Assembly: GCA_963751245.1 (NCBI GenBank)
Contig: CAVVTR010000009.1
Location: forward strand, 508,552 to 572,551
Direction: 5' to 3'
Source: CAVVTR01 sp963751245
GTDB taxonomy: Bacteria; Acidobacteriota; Thermoanaerobaculia; Thermoanaerobaculales; Thermoanaerobaculaceae
Length of the DNA stretch: 64,000 nt
The translations under genes and the position numbers were made by a program. The notes below the pieces were generated by a model. That model ran no database searches. It saw nothing but the letters and a program-made list of their open reading frames with translations, and was not told the origin of the DNA. Shown piece by piece: positions 26,629 through 35,663 of this stretch. Position 1 is the stretch's first letter. Every line of letters begins with the position of its first letter.

Positions 26629-28705
26629 ATGCTGCGGCGAACTCTGACGACGATGGTTGCGTGCGTGCTGGCGGCGGCGGTGGTGGGCGCCGCGGAACCC
26701 CAGGACTCCTTCTCCTGGCTGGAGGAGATCGACGGGGCCAAGGCTCTCGAGTGGGTCAAGGCGCAGAACGCCCGGACCACCAAGGACCTCGAAGCGGTGC
26801 CGGTGTTCAAGCCGATCTACAACCGCACGCTGGAGATCATGGACTCCAAGGAGCGCATCCCCACCCCGTCGCTGCACGGGACGGAGGTCTACAACTTCTG
26901 GCAGGACGACGTGCACAAGCGGGGGATCTGGCGCCGCACGTCGCTCGCCTCGTACCGCACCGACGCACCGGAGTGGGAGACGGTCATCGACGTCGACGCG
27001 CTGAGCAAGGCCGACGGCCAGCCCTGGGTCTTCAAGGGAGCGTCCTGCCTGCCCCCCGCCTACCAGGACTGCATGGTCGCCCTGTCGAGGGGCGGCAGCG
27101 ACGCCGTCGTCTACCGCGAGTTCGACACCGTGGCCAAGAGCTTCGTCAAGGACGGCTTCTCCCTGCCCGAGGCCAAGTCGAGGGTGGCGTGGCGCGACAA
27201 GGACACCCTCTGGCTCGGCACGGACTTCGGCAAGGGCTCGCTGACGACGTCCGGCTATCCGCGGATCGTGAAGCTGTGGAAGCGCGGCACGCCTGTGAGC
27301 GAGGCGAAGACCGTGTTCGAGGGCGAACCGGGAGACGTGGCCAGCTCGGGGATGACCATCTTCACGCCGGACCGCGACTACGACGTGGTCGTGCGCACCC
27401 CGGCGTTCTTCCGCTCCGATATCTACCTCGTTCTCGGCGGCCGGCTGGTCAAGGTGGGCATCCCCGAGGACGCGGAGATGGAGGAGATCTTCAGGGACAA
27501 CCTGCTGTTCTCCCTGCGCTCCGACTGGAAGGTGGGGGACCGGACGTATCCCTCCGGCGCCCTCCTCGCCATCCCGGTCGGCGACCTGCTCCAGGGCAGG
27601 CGCGACTTCACCGTGCTGTTCGAGCCCACCGACCGCTCCTCCCTGGCGCGGGTGAGCTCCACGCGGGACCGCGTGCTCATCTCGGTGCTCGACAACGTGC
27701 GCGGCACCCTGTACAGCCTCACCCTGGACGGCGGCGCCTGGCAGAAGGAGAAGCTTCCCCTGCCCGGCATCGGCACGGTGGGGATCGGGTCCTCGACCGA
27801 CCAGGCCGACCTGTTCTTCTACACGTACCAGGACTTCCTGACCCCCTCCTCGCTCTACCTGGACGATGCGGGCAAGGTCGCCAAGGTGAAATCGTCCCCG
27901 TCGTACTTCGACGCCTCCGGAATGAAGATCGAGCAGTACGAGGCCACCTCCGAGGACGGCACGAAGATCCCGTACTTCGTGGTGACGCCGAAGGGATTCA
28001 AGGCCGACGGCAACGCGCCGACCCTGCTCTACGGCTACGGCGGCTTCGAGGTCTCCGAGGTGCCCCGCTACAGCGCGTCCATCGGCTCCGCCTGGCTGGA
28101 GAGGGGCGGCGTCTACGTGCTGGCCAACATCCGGGGCGGCGGCGAGTTCGGGCCCCGCTGGCACCAGGCGGCCATGAAGCAGCAACCACATCCGCAACTT
28201 CCAGGACTTCGCCTCGGTGGCGAAGGACCTCATCGCCCGGAAGATCACCTCTGCCCGCCACCTCGGCATCATGGGCGGCTCCCAGGGCGGCCTCCTGGTC
28301 AGCGGCACGATGGTCATGTACCCGCAGCTCTTCCACGCGGTGGTCGCGCAGGTGCCCCTGGCCGACATGAAGCGCTTCAGCCACCTCCTGGCCGGGGCGA
28401 GCTGGATGGCCGAGTACGGCAACCCCGACAACCCCGAGGACTGGGCGTCCATGAAGAAGTGGTCGCCGTTCCAGAACATCCGCGAGGGTGTGAAGTACCC
28501 CGAGGCGTTCTACTGGACCAACACGCGGGACGACCGCGTGCACCCGTCCCACGCCCGCAAGATGGCGGCCAAGCTCGAGGCCACCGGCCACAAGGTCTTC
28601 TACTTCGAGAACATCGAGGGCGGGCACGGCTCGGGCACCGTGAACACCGAGCGCGCCCTCATCGAGGCGCTGCAGTACTCCTACCTCTGGAAGATGCTGG
28701 GCTGA
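26629..28705 (+). pseudogene. S9 prolyl-oligopeptidase family serine peptidase, one frameshift
   Basis: An exported peptidase (signal peptide MLRRTLTTMVACVLAAAVVGA) with an N-terminal beta-propeller and a C-terminal alpha/beta hydrolase domain. The first frame runs through FSWLEEIDGAKALEWVKAQN and LYGYGGFEVS to GGGEFGPRWHQAAMKQ. There the frame is lost at about 28183, and the next frame continues NHIRNFQDFASVAKDLI without missing residues. Removing one C restores a full protein of about 690 residues. The catalytic residues are all in the second part: Ser in MGGSQGG, Asp in TRDDRVHP, His in EGGHGSG. With only one indel and no other damage, either a sequencing error or a very recent mutation is likely. 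Ribosome site AAAGGAG upstream. Confidence 0.85.
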
Positions 28706-28715
28706 ACCGAACGGT

Positions 28716-28748
28716 CTCCCGCCGGCCGCCGCGCGCGGCCGGCGGGAG
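28716..28748 (+). terminator. Terminator after the S9 peptidase
   Basis: A perfect 12-bp stem, CTCCCGCCGGCC with GGCCGGCGGGAG, around a 9-base loop, 10 bases after the stop codon; followed by CGCCGCCTTGTCC. Confidence 0.65.
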
Positions 28749-28826
28749 CGCCGCCTTGTCCCCACCCGCCGCGGCGGATTGCGGGTGGGGCCCCCGCCAA
28801 GTGCCATGTTCAGCCCTGAGAGTACG

Positions 28827-28855
28827 TTGACAATCCGTATCCGGCCCCATACCAT
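28827..28855 (+). promoter_or_regulatory. Sigma-70 promoter for the M4 peptidase gene
   Basis: TTGACA (28827-28832), a 17-base spacer, then TACCAT (28850-28855; four of six match TATAAT). It is the only perfect -35 with correct spacing seen in the window. It would give a leader of about 135 bases before the ATG at 28995. Confidence 0.6.
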
Positions 28856-28994
28856 CGCGGTCGATCCACGCTTCGCACGGCGTCGCAACGCCCCGGAGAA
28901 AGGGGTGTCGCGAGTGCAGCGGTGACCAGGAGGAGGGCCTACGATCAGGGACAGTGCGCGGCCGGCCTCCCCATTCGTTGCGGGAAGGGGGCCG

Positions 28995-31900
28995 ATGGGC
29001 AAGAGACGGTTGGGCCTGATCCAGGCAGCCTGCATCCTCGCCGCCGTCAACGGGTTGGCGGCGCCGGTAGCGCCGCGTCCGGCACGCCGGGCCACCGGCG
29101 CCCCGGCGGCGCCCCGCGCCTGGCGGGTGCCGCTGCGGCTCCCTTCCGGACCGATGCTCGCGGCGACGGCCGCGCCGTCCACCCCGGAGCGGACCTCGCC
29201 GGCCGTCCAGGACGCCGTGCGCAAGCTCCTGGCGGGCATCGCGCCGGCGGCGGGGCACGTGCCGTCCATCGCAGCCCCGGGACACACCCCGCTCCCGGCG
29301 GAGCTCGGCGTGACCCCCGAAGGGTTCGTCCGCGCCCTGGGCGCCCCGCCCGGCTACGTCCTGGGCAGGAGCACCGGCACGCCGGCCGTGACCGCCAGGG
29401 GTTTCGCCCGCACTCACGCCGTGGCGCTCGGCGTGTCGGATTCCAGGGTGGACCTCACGGTCGCCCGCGAGCGGGACGAGGGCGGGCGCCGCTTCCTCCG
29501 CCTGGGCCAGAGCGTCTCCGGAGTCCCGGTGTTCGGTGCGGGGATGACGGTGCAGGTCAGCGGCAGGGGAGAGGTGGAGTTCGTTCTCAACGACCTCGCC
29601 CGCATCGACGGTGATCCCCGGGTGGGGGAGCTCGGCACGACCCCCGTCGTGGCGGCGGACGTCGCCGCCACCCTGGCGAAGCAGGCCGTCGCCGCCGACT
29701 TCCCGGACGCGCCGTTGACGGCGGGGAAGGCGGAGCTCGAGGCGTTCGTGCCCTCGGTCGTCGGCGCCGGCGGACCCCCGCGCCTGGTCTGGAGGGTGGA
29801 GGTCAGCGCCCGGGAGGCCCGCGTGGACGACGTCCTCCTCGTCGACGCGCGCACGGGCGCCGTGGCGTTCCGTTACTCGCTCATCGCCTCGGCGCTCTAC
29901 CGGGAGATCCACGACTGCGGGAACCTCCCCGGGGCGAGCTGTCCCGTCGTCCGGGTCGAGGGGGAGGGCGACACCGGCATCGTGGACGCGGACCTCGCGT
30001 ACCGCTACCTCGGGGACACCTACGACTTCTACTTCGACCACTTCGGGCGGGACTCCCTGGACGGCGCGGGCATGAGCCTCATCGGCTACGTCCGCTACTG
30101 CGCCCTCGGCTACACCTGCCCGTACCCGAACGCCTACTGGGACGGCGCCGAGATGATGTTCGGGAGCGGCTTCGCCGGCGCCGACGACGTCGTTGCCCAT
30201 GAGCTCACCCACGGCGTCACGCAGAACGGGTCGAACCTGATCTACTGGGGCGAGTCGGGCGCCATCAACGAGTCCATGTCGGACATCTTCGGCGAGTTCG
30301 TCGACCTCACCAACGGCAGCGGCACCGATACGCCGGAGGTCCGCTGGCTCATAGGCGAGGACCTTCCCGGCGGCGCCATCCGCGACATGGCCGATCCCCC
30401 GGCGTACAGCCAGCCCGACACCCTCTACGGTCCAGGGTGGTGGTACGACTACTCGGACTCGGCCGGCGTCCACTTCAACTCCGGCGTGGCCAACAAGCTG
30501 GCGTTCCTGCTCACCGACGGCGCGGACTTCGGCGGCTTCACCGTCACGGGCATGGGGATCGACGCGGTGGCGGCACTCTTCTACGAGGCGAACACGGCGC
30601 TCCTCGCGCCGGCCTCCGATTACCGGGACCTCTACTGGGCGCTGCGCCAGGCTGCCGTGAACCTGGCGTGGACCGACGCCCAGCGCGCCAACCTGGAGCG
30701 CGCCTGCCGCGCCGTGGCCATCGCGGTGCCCCAGACCGTCTCCACGCTGTTCAGCGACGGCTTCGAGGGCTCGTTCCCGGGGCCGTGGGCGGTCGGCCTG
30801 ACGAGCGGTGCCGCGGACACCAACTGGGGACGCACGACCTATCTCGCCGCCTCGGGAAGCGCCAGCGCCTGGTGTGCCGCCGGTGGCGCGTCGCCGCAGG
30901 CCCCCGGCGGGGACTACGTGCCCAAGATGGGCGCGTGGCTCGTCTACGGTCCGTTCTCCCTGGAGGCCGCCGCCGACGCGTGGGTGGCGGCGGACGTGTG
31001 GTCCTCCGTGGAGGAGGGTTACGACTTCCTCTACCTGGCGACCTCCACCGACGGCTCCAACTACGTGGGCGTGGCGCTGAGCGGGAGCACCTACGGCTGG
31101 GTCCATCCCGTGCTCGGCCTGCGCGACGAGCTGGGGCAGAGCCAGGTCTGGATCGCGTTCTACTTCACGTCGGACAACCTGATCCAGGACTACGGATCCT
31201 ACGTCGACGACGTGGTCGTCGAGACCGCGGCCTGCGCCGCCCCGGACCCGCCCGTGCTCGCGGCGCCGGCCGCCGCCGGCTCCGACGCGGCCTACACCGT
31301 GTCGTGGACCGCCACCTCGCCGCTCAACAGCTACGAGGTCCAGGAGTCGGAGGACGCCGCCTTCACCTCTCCCGTCACGTCGACGGTGGAGGGGACGTCG
31401 TGGGAGCGGACCCACTCCGTGGCGGAGAGCACCACCTACTCCTACCGCGTGCGGGCGCTCGACCACTGCGCGGGCGGCGACCTCGCCTCGGACTGGTCGG
31501 AGACGGGCTCCACCGTCGTGGCAGCGTGTCCGGCGCCGGAGGCCCCGGTGCTCACCGCGCCGTCCGGAGCGGCGAGCGGGGCCGGCTACGAGGTGACCTG
31601 GACGGCGACGAACCCCGAGGGCGGGTACGAGGTCCAGGAAGCGACCGACGACGCGTTCAGCGACGCCGTCACCGTGACCACCACGGCCACCGCCGCCTCC
31701 TACTCGCACACCGTCCTGTCGGACACCACCTACCACTACCGGGTGCGGGCCACGGGTTCCTGCGGGGACCAGCCGTACCCTTCGGCGTGGTCGGCCGCGG
31801 GCGCGACCGTGGTGGCGCCGGATTGCGACGTCACCGTGACGGGTCTGGCGGTTTTGGACTCGCAATTGTTCGAAAGTTGTGGCACGATCAGCGTCGGACC

Positions 31901-32030
31901 TTCTGTGGGCGTCACATCGACCGGCAATCTCGTGCTCCGTGCCGCGAATCTCGTCGTGATCAGGAACGGTTTCTCGGTGAGCTCGGGAGGGCGCCTGACG
32001 GTGGCCCTCGATCCGACACTGGCGCCGTAG
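28995..32030 (+). CDS. Secreted M4 (thermolysin-like) zinc metallopeptidase with C-terminal fibronectin-like modules
   Basis: A 1011-residue exported protease. Signal peptide MGKRRLGLIQAACILAAV, then an FTP/PepSY-type propeptide (about 90-280). The catalytic domain has the zinc motif VVAHELTHGVTQ, the third ligand Glu in GAINESMSDIFGEF, and the catalytic His in GVHFNSGVANK. After the peptidase come a jelly-roll-like module beginning FSDGFEGSFPGPW, two fibronectin-III-like repeats starting APDPPVLAAPAA and CPAPEAPVLTAP, and a short end domain (SVGVTSTGNLVLRAANLVVIRNGF) common on secreted proteins of such bacteria. It probably degrades extracellular protein. A good promoter lies 140 bases upstream. 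Confidence 0.92.
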   Translation: MGKRRLGLIQAACILAAVNGLAAPVAPRPARRATGAPAAPRAWRVPLRLPSGPMLAATAAPSTPERTSPAVQDAVRKLLAGIAPAAGHVPSIAAPGHTPLPAELGVTPEGFVRALGAPPGYVLGRSTGTPAVTARGFARTHAVALGVSDSRVDLTVARERDEGGRRFLRLGQSVSGVPVFGAGMTVQVSGRGEVEFVLNDLARIDGDPRVGELGTTPVVAADVAATLAKQAVAADFPDAPLTAGKAELEAFVPSVVGAGGPPRLVWRVEVSAREARVDDVLLVDARTGAVAFRYSLIASALYREIHDCGNLPGASCPVVRVEGEGDTGIVDADLAYRYLGDTYDFYFDHFGRDSLDGAGMSLIGYVRYCALGYTCPYPNAYWDGAEMMFGSGFAGADDVVAHELTHGVTQNGSNLIYWGESGAINESMSDIFGEFVDLTNGSGTDTPEVRWLIGEDLPGGAIRDMADPPAYSQPDTLYGPGWWYDYSDSAGVHFNSGVANKLAFLLTDGADFGGFTVTGMGIDAVAALFYEANTALLAPASDYRDLYWALRQAAVNLAWTDAQRANLERACRAVAIAVPQTVSTLFSDGFEGSFPGPWAVGLTSGAADTNWGRTTYLAASGSASAWCAAGGASPQAPGGDYVPKMGAWLVYGPFSLEAAADAWVAADVWSSVEEGYDFLYLATSTDGSNYVGVALSGSTYGWVHPVLGLRDELGQSQVWIAFYFTSDNLIQDYGSYVDDVVVETAACAAPDPPVLAAPAAAGSDAAYTVSWTATSPLNSYEVQESEDAAFTSPVTSTVEGTSWERTHSVAESTTYSYRVRALDHCAGGDLASDWSETGSTVVAACPAPEAPVLTAPSGAASGAGYEVTWTATNPEGGYEVQEATDDAFSDAVTVTTTATAASYSHTVLSDTTYHYRVRATGSCGDQPYPSAWSAAGATVVAPDCDVTVTGLAVLDSQLFESCGTISVGPSVGVTSTGNLVLRAANLVVIRNGFSVSSGGRLTVALDPTLAP

Positions 32031-32117
32031 CCGGAGGGCGGACCTGGACCGGGCTCTGCTGCTCCCACACCGGGTACGCCTGGGCTGTACACTGGTAGGG
32101 TGCAGAGGGGAGCGACC

Positions 32118-32423
32118 ATGGCGGACGAGGAGAGGGCGAGCGGGGTGAGGCGTCCGGGCCGGAACGAGCCCTGCCACTGCGGCTCGGGAAAGAAGTACAA
32201 GCACTGCTGCCTCGCGAAGGACGAGGAGCTCGACCGCGAGGCCCGGGCCCGGGCGGCCGAGGAGGCGGCTGCGCACGCCGCGCCGGAGGAGGAGCACGCC
32301 GAGCACGCCGAGCACGGAGCGCGTCCTCCGCGGCGGGCGCCGGAGCAGCCATGGAAGGGCGATCTCCGCAAACCGGGCGGCTTCCACAAGATCAGCGGAC
32401 CGCGGAAGATCGGCTCGAGCTGA
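32118..32423 (+). CDS. Small SEC-C zinc-motif protein
   Basis: A 101-residue protein. GRNEPCHCGSGKKYKHCC is a complete SEC-C motif (CxCx8CC), which binds zinc and in SecA contacts SecB and ribosomes. The rest is an Ala/Glu/His-rich helix (EEEHAEHAEHGARPP) and a basic C-terminus (KPGGFHKISGPRKIG). Start chosen at the ATG after GAGGGGAGC. Its exact partner is unknown. Confidence 0.8.
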   Translation: MADEERASGVRRPGRNEPCHCGSGKKYKHCCLAKDEELDREARARAAEEAAAHAAPEEEHAEHAEHGARPPRRAPEQPWKGDLRKPGGFHKISGPRKIGSS

Positions 32424-32505
32424 GCCGGGCGCGGCGGCGGCGCGCCCGTGCGCCTCGACACCGTGGGGAGATCCGCGTAGCATCGCGGCCATGAAGGGAG
32501 TCACC

Positions 32506-33387
32506 ATGCGGATCGCCGTACCCTCCGAGCTCCCCGGCGGCCTCGACGCCAGGGTTTCCGACCACTTCGGCCACTGCGCCGCGTTCACGTTGATCACCGT
32601 TGAGGACGGCGCCATCGGCGACGTCTCGGTGCTGGAGAACTCCACCCACGACACCGAGGGCTGCCTCGGCCCGGTGCGCGTCCTCAAGGACAACGACGTC
32701 GACGTCCTCGTCGCCGGCGGCATGGGAGGCCGCCCACTGGCGGGTTTCCAGGAGGCGGGCATCAAGGTCCACTTCAAGGAGGACGCCGCCGCCGTCCGCG
32801 AGGCCGTCGAGCTCTTCCTGGCCGGCCGGTGCCGCGCCTTCGGCGAGGCCGAGACCTGCGGCGGCGGCAGCGGCGGCTGCGGTGGACACCATGAAGCCGA
32901 GCCGGCCCGCGAGCCCATCCTGGGACCGGCCGACATCCGCGACGGCCGCGTCGTCACCCTCGCCTTCGAGCTCAGGGGCACCGACGGGAAGGTGCTCGAC
33001 GCCTCCGAGCGCAGCGGACCGATGCGCTACCTCCACGGCGCGGGCCAGATGCTGGCCGGCCTCGAGAAGGCCGTGTCGGGCCTGCTGCCCGGTGCCAGGG
33101 TCACGGTCGAGCTCGCCCCTGCCGACGCCTTCGGCGAGCGGGACGAGTCGCGCGTCGTCGAGGTCGCCCGCGGCCAGCTGCCTCCCAACGCCACGCTGGG
33201 CGGGCTCGTGTCCGCGCAGGACCCGCAGGGCCACCGCTTCACCTTCACCATCGTGCAGCTGGGCGACGACACGGCGACGCTGGACGGCAACCACCCGCTG
33301 GCGGGCCGGGACCTGGTCTTCGACCTCACCGTCACCGCCGTGGAGGCCGCCACGGCCGACGAGCTCGCGCACGGCCACGCGCACTGA
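32506..33387 (+). CDS. NifX/NifB-C-like domain fused to SlyD-type FKBP peptidyl-prolyl isomerase
   Basis: A 293-residue cytoplasmic fusion. Residues 1-110 match the dinitrogenase iron-molybdenum cofactor family: MRIAVPSELPGGLDARVSDHFG, HDTEGCLGPVRVL and VDVLVAGGMGGRPL. A Cys/His-rich linker follows (CGGGSGGCGGHH). Residues about 140-290 are a SlyD-like FKBP: VTLAFELRGTDGKVLDASE, MRYLHGAGQMLAGLEKAVSG, LAPADAFGE, and a His-rich tail (AHGHAH). Both halves suggest handling of metal clusters or metals during protein folding. The start at 32506 has AAGGGAG upstream; ATG 32491 is an alternative. No nif genes are nearby. Confidence 0.85.
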   Translation: MRIAVPSELPGGLDARVSDHFGHCAAFTLITVEDGAIGDVSVLENSTHDTEGCLGPVRVLKDNDVDVLVAGGMGGRPLAGFQEAGIKVHFKEDAAAVREAVELFLAGRCRAFGEAETCGGGSGGCGGHHEAEPAREPILGPADIRDGRVVTLAFELRGTDGKVLDASERSGPMRYLHGAGQMLAGLEKAVSGLLPGARVTVELAPADAFGERDESRVVEVARGQLPPNATLGGLVSAQDPQGHRFTFTIVQLGDDTATLDGNHPLAGRDLVFDLTVTAVEAATADELAHGHAH

Positions 33388-33517
33388 CGCCTCCGGGACG
33401 GGCCCGGGCTGACGGGCCCGTCTCCGGAATCCCGCTCCGGCGGGTGCCGTTGCACCGGGAAATCCACCCGGCGCCCGTACCGGCGCCCCGGCGCGGTGAG
33501 AGGGGAGGAGACAGGCC

Positions 33518-33985
33518 GTGACGCCCCAGCGTGAGACCGCCTCCGAAGGCTCCGTCGTCGAGCTCGTCAGGGAGGTGCTGCGCGACGCCGCGACGCTGCT
33601 CCGGCAGCACGCGGCGCTGCTGCGGGCCGAGCTCGGCGAGAAGGCCTCCCACGCCGTCCGCAGCCTCGTGCTCATCGCCATCGGCGCGGTGGCCGCCCTG
33701 TGCGGGGTGATCTTTCTCCTCCTCTCCCTCAGCCTGGCGGTGACGCTGGGCCTCGCCGCCGTCGGGCTCGACCACGGCGCCGCGTCGGTGCTGGGTCCCC
33801 TGGTGGTCGGCGGCGTCGTGCTCGCCGGCGCGGGCCTGCTGGTCTCCCGCGGCGCCCGCGGGTTGTCGCAGGGCTCGCTGGCGCCGGAGCGCACGATGAA
33901 GGCGCTGGAGGAGGACCGGGAGTGGCTCGAGGAGCTCTTCGCGCGCCGGAAGGACGTTCCGGACGAACCGGGAGCGGGCTCGTGA
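33518..33985 (+). CDS. Phage-holin-superfamily-III-like (Holin-X/DUF1469) membrane protein
   Basis: A 155-residue protein with an N-terminal amphipathic helix (VVELVREVLRDAATLLRQHAALLRAELGEK), two membrane segments (VRSLVLIAIGAVAALCGVIF; SVLGPLVVGGVVLAGAGLLV), and a charged C-terminal helix. The layout is that of the PF07332 family, a bacterial envelope family despite its phage-derived name. GTG start after AGGGGAGGAG. Overlaps the next gene by GTGA; the pair is a common small operon in environmental bacteria. Confidence 0.75.
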   Translation: MTPQRETASEGSVVELVREVLRDAATLLRQHAALLRAELGEKASHAVRSLVLIAIGAVAALCGVIFLLLSLSLAVTLGLAAVGLDHGAASVLGPLVVGGVVLAGAGLLVSRGARGLSQGSLAPERTMKALEEDREWLEELFARRKDVPDEPGAGS

Positions 33986-34239
33986 GCGGCCCCAGGGCCA
34001 GCGTCGCGGCCGCCGCCGAGCTCCGCGAGACCCGTGCGCGGCTCGGCGCCGCTGTGACGTCGCTACGCGGGCGGCTCGCGCCTGCCGCCCTCCGCGAGCA
34101 GGCCGCCGCGGCGGCGAAGGGGGCCGTGAAAGCGGGGTGGGAACGGGTACGCGGCCGCCTCCGCCGGCATCCCGTCGCGCCGGTGGCGGTGGTGTTCGCC
34201 CTCGGGCTCCTGCTCGGGATCGCGGCGCGGCGGCGCTGA
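33982..34239 (+). CDS. Small DUF3618/YqjD-like membrane-anchored protein
   Basis: An 85-residue protein: a long N-terminal helix (ELRETRARLGAAVTSLRGRL), a basic linker (GWERVRGRLRRHP), and one C-terminal membrane segment (VAPVAVVFALGLLLGIAARR). This is the plan of DUF3618 or YqjD/ElaB proteins, which sit in the inner membrane and may bind ribosomes. GTG start overlaps the upstream stop by four bases. Confidence 0.7.
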   Translation: MSGPRASVAAAAELRETRARLGAAVTSLRGRLAPAALREQAAAAAKGAVKAGWERVRGRLRRHPVAPVAVVFALGLLLGIAARRR

Positions 34240-35022
34240 TCAGCCCGCCGGCGCGCGCCGTCCCCGGCGGCGGACGGTCAGGACGGTCAGGGCCGTGGCG
34301 AGCCAGGCGACCCCCTCGGCCATGGCGCCGAGCACGTCGCTCAGGTAGTGGGCCCCCAGGTACACGCGGCTGAAAGCGACCAGCAGGACCACCAGGGCCG
34401 CCGCCGCCACTGCGGGCGCCCGGCATCGCCGGGTACGGCCGGCCGACGTGAGGATCACTGCCATCAGCCCGTAGAAGAGCACCGCGGCGTTCGTATGGCC
34501 GCTGGGGAAGCTGTAGCTCGTGAGCGTCACGAGGGGGTGGGCGAAGTGGGGCCGGGGCCGGTGGAAGGCGAGCTTCAGGATCTCGTTGATGAGCACGCCC
34601 CCGGGGAGCACCATCACCAGCGTGGCGAACCGCGTCCAGCTCCGGCGCGCCGCGAGCACCACCGACGCGAGCACCCCCAGGACGGCGATCGCCGGCGCCG
34701 CAGCCATCTCGGTGCACGCCCGCATGATCACCGTGAGCGAGGGGCTGGTGTGGAGGTGCAGCCAGTCCGCGAGCCGCGTGTCCACCATCGTCAGCCGGCC
34801 CCCGGCGAGGACGTCGAAGGCGATGGCGACGAACAGGAGCAGCGCGGCCGCCGCGACCGCGGCGCCGGCGGCGGGGTCCACGCCGAAGGGCCCTTCGGGG
34901 CCCACGGAGATCCTCCGGAGCGGGATCGCGGTGCGGATGCGGCGCCGCGCGGCCTGCATGAACGGCTTCCCCGGCACCGCCGCCCGGTCTCCCGGCACCG
35001 TGTGCGCCGTCACCGTCGTCAC
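34240..35022 (-). CDS. PAP2-family membrane phosphatase
   Basis: A 260-residue integral membrane phosphatase with about six helices. The three PAP2 signature blocks are present: KLAFHRPRP, SFPSGHTNA and SRVYLGAHYLSDVLGA. It dephosphorylates lipid phosphates such as phosphatidate, undecaprenyl diphosphate or phosphatidylglycerolphosphate; which one is not clear. Start GTG at 35022 follows GGGAGGGG. Its stop directly abuts the convergent DUF3618 stop. Confidence 0.88.
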   Translation of the reverse strand: MTTVTAHTVPGDRAAVPGKPFMQAARRRIRTAIPLRRISVGPEGPFGVDPAAGAAVAAAALLLFVAIAFDVLAGGRLTMVDTRLADWLHLHTSPSLTVIMRACTEMAAAPAIAVLGVLASVVLAARRSWTRFATLVMVLPGGVLINEILKLAFHRPRPHFAHPLVTLTSYSFPSGHTNAAVLFYGLMAVILTSAGRTRRCRAPAVAAAALVVLLVAFSRVYLGAHYLSDVLGAMAEGVAWLATALTVLTVRRRGRRAPAG

Positions 35023-35158
35023 GTCGCCCCTCCCGTCCTCGCGGCCGCCCTTGCGTGCATGCCCGGCCAGCCTAGCACCGTTCCCCGGGGGGCCGCGGAA
35101 TGGCCCGCCGGGACGCCACGGTTGGGAAGGGCGCCCCGATCGCGGGCGGGAGGAAGCC

Positions 35159-35662
35159 ATGAGCGAGGACACGAGGACCAGGCTGGGCGCCGAGGCGGAC
35201 CTGCTGTTCGAGCAGTACCTCGGCAAGATCGAGACCTGCGTCGGCCTCCTCGACGCCGCCCAGGTCTGGTGGCGGCCCAACGCGGCGTCCAACAGCGTGG
35301 GCAACCTGCTCCTCCACCTCGTCGGCAACCTCTCGCAGTGGATGCTGGCCGGGCTCGGCGGCCTGTCGTACGAGCGCCACCGCAGCGAGGAGTTCGCCGC
35401 CGAAGGCGGTGCGTCCCCCGACGACCTCCTCCGCGAGCTCCACGAGGTCGTGGCGCAGTGCCGCCTCCTCACCCGCAGGCTCGGCCCCTCGGACCTCGCG
35501 CGCACCGTCACCATCCAGGGGCGCGAGCGGGACGGCTTCGCCATCGTCCTCCACGCCGTCGAGCACGCCGCCTACCACACCGGTCAGATCGTCCTCATCA
35601 CCAAGCAGCTCGTCGGCGACACCACCGAGATCGAGTTCTACCCCCACCTCAAGCACACCTGA
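35159..35662 (+). CDS. DinB/DUF1572-family protein
   Basis: A 167-residue four-helix protein of the DinB/YfiT metalloenzyme superfamily. Likely metal-binding His residues are in LLHLVGNLSQW and HAVEHAAYHTGQI, matching the three-His arrangement. Some members are thiol-dependent transferases; the substrate is unknown here. ATG start after GGGAGGAAGCC. Confidence 0.85.
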   Translation: MSEDTRTRLGAEADLLFEQYLGKIETCVGLLDAAQVWWRPNAASNSVGNLLLHLVGNLSQWMLAGLGGLSYERHRSEEFAAEGGASPDDLLRELHEVVAQCRLLTRRLGPSDLARTVTIQGRERDGFAIVLHAVEHAAYHTGQIVLITKQLVGDTTEIEFYPHLKHT

Positions 35663-35663
35663 T

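Noticed and set aside
28659..32981. A 1440-codon open frame on the minus strand across the M4 peptidase and its neighbours.
   Set aside because: Low-complexity Arg/Gly/His/Val composition, no domain, and fully antisense to genes with clear motifs. Open only because of the high GC content.
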